This document shows, in pieces, positions 21,567 through 22,592 of a DNA stretch of 22,592 bases (position 1 is its first letter; each line of letters opens with the position of its first letter). Source of the stretch: CAYJLC01 sp044426345 (GTDB taxonomy: Bacteria > Bacillota > Clostridia > Oscillospirales > Butyricicoccaceae); the NCBI GenBank assembly GCA_044426345.1, contig JAWXUP010000040.1, positions 1 to 22,592 on the forward strand, given 5' to 3'. The notes beneath the pieces are model-generated. The model saw only the letters and a list, made by a program, of their open reading frames with translations. It did not search any database and had not been told where the DNA came from. Both the position numbers and the translations under genes were made by a program.

Positions 21567-22592
21567 ATGAAAAAGATGCTTAGAATTGCTCTCGCAATAG
21601 TTTTAACGCTTAATATGACGATTGCTCCTGCTTTTGCTACAACAGCAATAGGTAGCAGTATGTCACTTGAAAAAACAGAAGGTACAGTTGTAATTAAAAA
21701 TGCAGCTGATGTTACAGTTACAGTTCGTGAAGGTGGTAGACTGTATAGTGGATATCAAATTCAAACTAGAGCTGGTTATGCATGGATTAATTTAGATGAT
21801 ACAAAAATTATTAAATTAGACAGATACTCAAAAGTTACTATCAATAAAACAGGCACAAAACTAGAAGTTTTACTAGATAGTGGTAGTATGTATTTTGATG
21901 TATCGCAACCATTGCAAGATGATGAACGCTTGGAAATAAAAACTTCAACAATGTACACGAGTATTCGTGGTACAATCGGTGTTGTTTCTACATATTTAGA
22001 AGAAATATATGATGAAACCGAAGATGAAGTTAAATTGGAAAAAATTTCTTCTATAACTTTGTTAGAAGGTAAAGTTGATGTTACAACGAAAGAAGAAGAA
22101 ACACAAAAAACAGAAACTATCTATGCATCACAAAAAGCTATAGTATCATCTATTAGCAGTGATACAACAGAGTTAGAAATTGAAGTTATAAATATAGAAC
22201 CCTCAAAAGCTCTTGAAGAAAATCCATTCGTAGCAGTGGAAATTGCACAAGATGAAACCGTGAGAGAACGTGTAGAACAAGCTACGCAAGAAGATTTAAC
22301 AGAAGTTTTAGCCAACAGTGAACAACTTTTAATGGAATTTGAAAGTTCTGTAGACCAAAGAGAACAAGAAATAGCAGAGCAAATTACAGCAGAAATAGCA
22401 ATTTTAGAGCAAGAAGTTGCAAAACAAGAAACTACAGATTCATCTAGAAGTTCATCAGATGAAAATGACGATGACGATGATGACGTAGTGACCGACGATA
22501 GTACAACCGACGATGATGACGTAGTGACCGACGATAGTGGTACAACCGACGATAGCGACACTTCGGATACAACTGGGTACTGTACAGTAACT
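21567..22592 (+). CDS. FecR-domain exported protein with coiled coil and acidic repeat tail (3' truncated)
   Basis: The frame is open from ATG 21567 to the right edge (342 codons, no stop). It has a signal peptide (1-24, ending AFA), then a FecR-like beta-domain (about 35-140): GTVVIKNAADVTVTV, GGRLYSGYQIQTRAGYAWINLDD, IIKLDRYSKVTI, LDSGSMYFDV, TSIRGTIGVVS. FecR domains occur in periplasmic or extracellular signalling and surface proteins; no TonB or sigma factor is nearby, so iron signalling is not implied. Residues about 235-290 are Glu/Gln-rich and probably a coiled coil. From about 300 the sequence becomes Asp/Thr repeats (VVTDDS, TTDD). AGAGGAG at 21551-21557 overlaps the preceding stop. 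The tail resembles in composition the protein end at 1-220. Role in this locus unknown. Confidence 0.88.
   Translation, partial: MKKMLRIALAIVLTLNMTIAPAFATTAIGSSMSLEKTEGTVVIKNAADVTVTVREGGRLYSGYQIQTRAGYAWINLDDTKIIKLDRYSKVTINKTGTKLEVLLDSGSMYFDVSQPLQDDERLEIKTSTMYTSIRGTIGVVSTYLEEIYDETEDEVKLEKISSITLLEGKVDVTTKEEETQKTETIYASQKAIVSSISSDTTELEIEVINIEPSKALEENPFVAVEIAQDETVRERVEQATQEDLTEVLANSEQLLMEFESSVDQREQEIAEQITAEIAILEQEVAKQETTDSSRSSSDENDDDDDDVVTDDSTTDDDDVVTDDSGTTDDSDTSDTTGYCTVT
22475..22549 (+). repeat. 36/39-bp tandem repeat in FecR-protein tail
   Basis: Copy 1 (22475-22510) and copy 2 (22511-22549) are identical except for an inserted in-frame GGT in copy 2; a degenerate third copy follows. They code for an acidic Asp/Thr/Val unit. 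Confidence 0.9.

Noticed and set aside
22121..22561. Ser/Val-rich open frame on the - strand
   Set aside because: It is the complement of Asp/Glu/Thr-rich coding sequence of the FecR-domain gene, with no start signal.
1..22592. Alternative genetic code using TGA as an amino acid
   Set aside because: No visible stop is TGA (nine TAA, four TAG), but the frames are complete and match family lengths under the standard code, so avoidance in an AT-rich genome is enough explanation.
21567..22592. FecR as part of a TonB/sigma iron-uptake signalling system
   Set aside because: The domain is FecR-like, but no sigma factor or TonB receptor is nearby, and the protein has a coiled coil and acidic repeat tail more typical of surface proteins.

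Overview
The window looks like a low-GC, Gram-positive bacterium, most likely a clostridial Firmicute (inference). It is AT-rich, every gene is on the + strand with purine-rich ribosome binding sites, start codons include TTG, and the exported proteins carry simple signal peptides and single C-terminal anchors. I cannot name the genus. None of the 13 visible stop codons is TGA.

Layout. (1) Positions 1-220: the 3' end of an Asp/Thr-rich exported-type protein with a 15-bp tandem repeat, followed by a strong hairpin (231-269). (2) 331-5344: a compact F1-ATPase-like operon in the order c-like, b/delta-like, alpha, gamma, beta, epsilon. The catalytic head looks intact, with P-loops, Walker B, catalytic Glu and alpha arginine finger. 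The operon has no recognisable a-subunit, and the c-like protein lacks the ion-carrying carboxylate in its second helix. (3) 5350-6658: two unknown membrane proteins sit where coupling-specific parts would be expected. (4) 6690-18482: a 3930-residue surface protein with a signal peptide, an N-terminal domain related to the ectodomain of the protein just upstream, acidic and Gly/Ser linkers, beta-sandwich and GLUG-type beta-helix modules, and a C-terminal membrane anchor. A terminator-like hairpin follows it (18490-18533). (5) 18557-20127: a metallo-beta-lactamase-fold hydrolase that overlaps a GAF-domain protein, a likely small-molecule signalling pair. (6) 20151-22592: a secreted protein with an 18-Asp run and duplicated Ig-like domains, then a FecR-domain exported protein cut by the window edge.

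How the parts may work together (inference). The F1-like head appears to hydrolyse ATP without a proton path. Its membrane partners may pass the mechanical work to the giant surface protein, with the MBL/GAF pair providing nucleotide-responsive control and the FecR and Ig-like proteins as further extracellular parts. The nearest conceptual parallels are the F1-like X0 ATPases of mollicutes, including the F1-like motors of Mycoplasma mobile gliding. This locus differs in keeping a c-like protein and in its partners. It is the strongest candidate here for an undescribed system.
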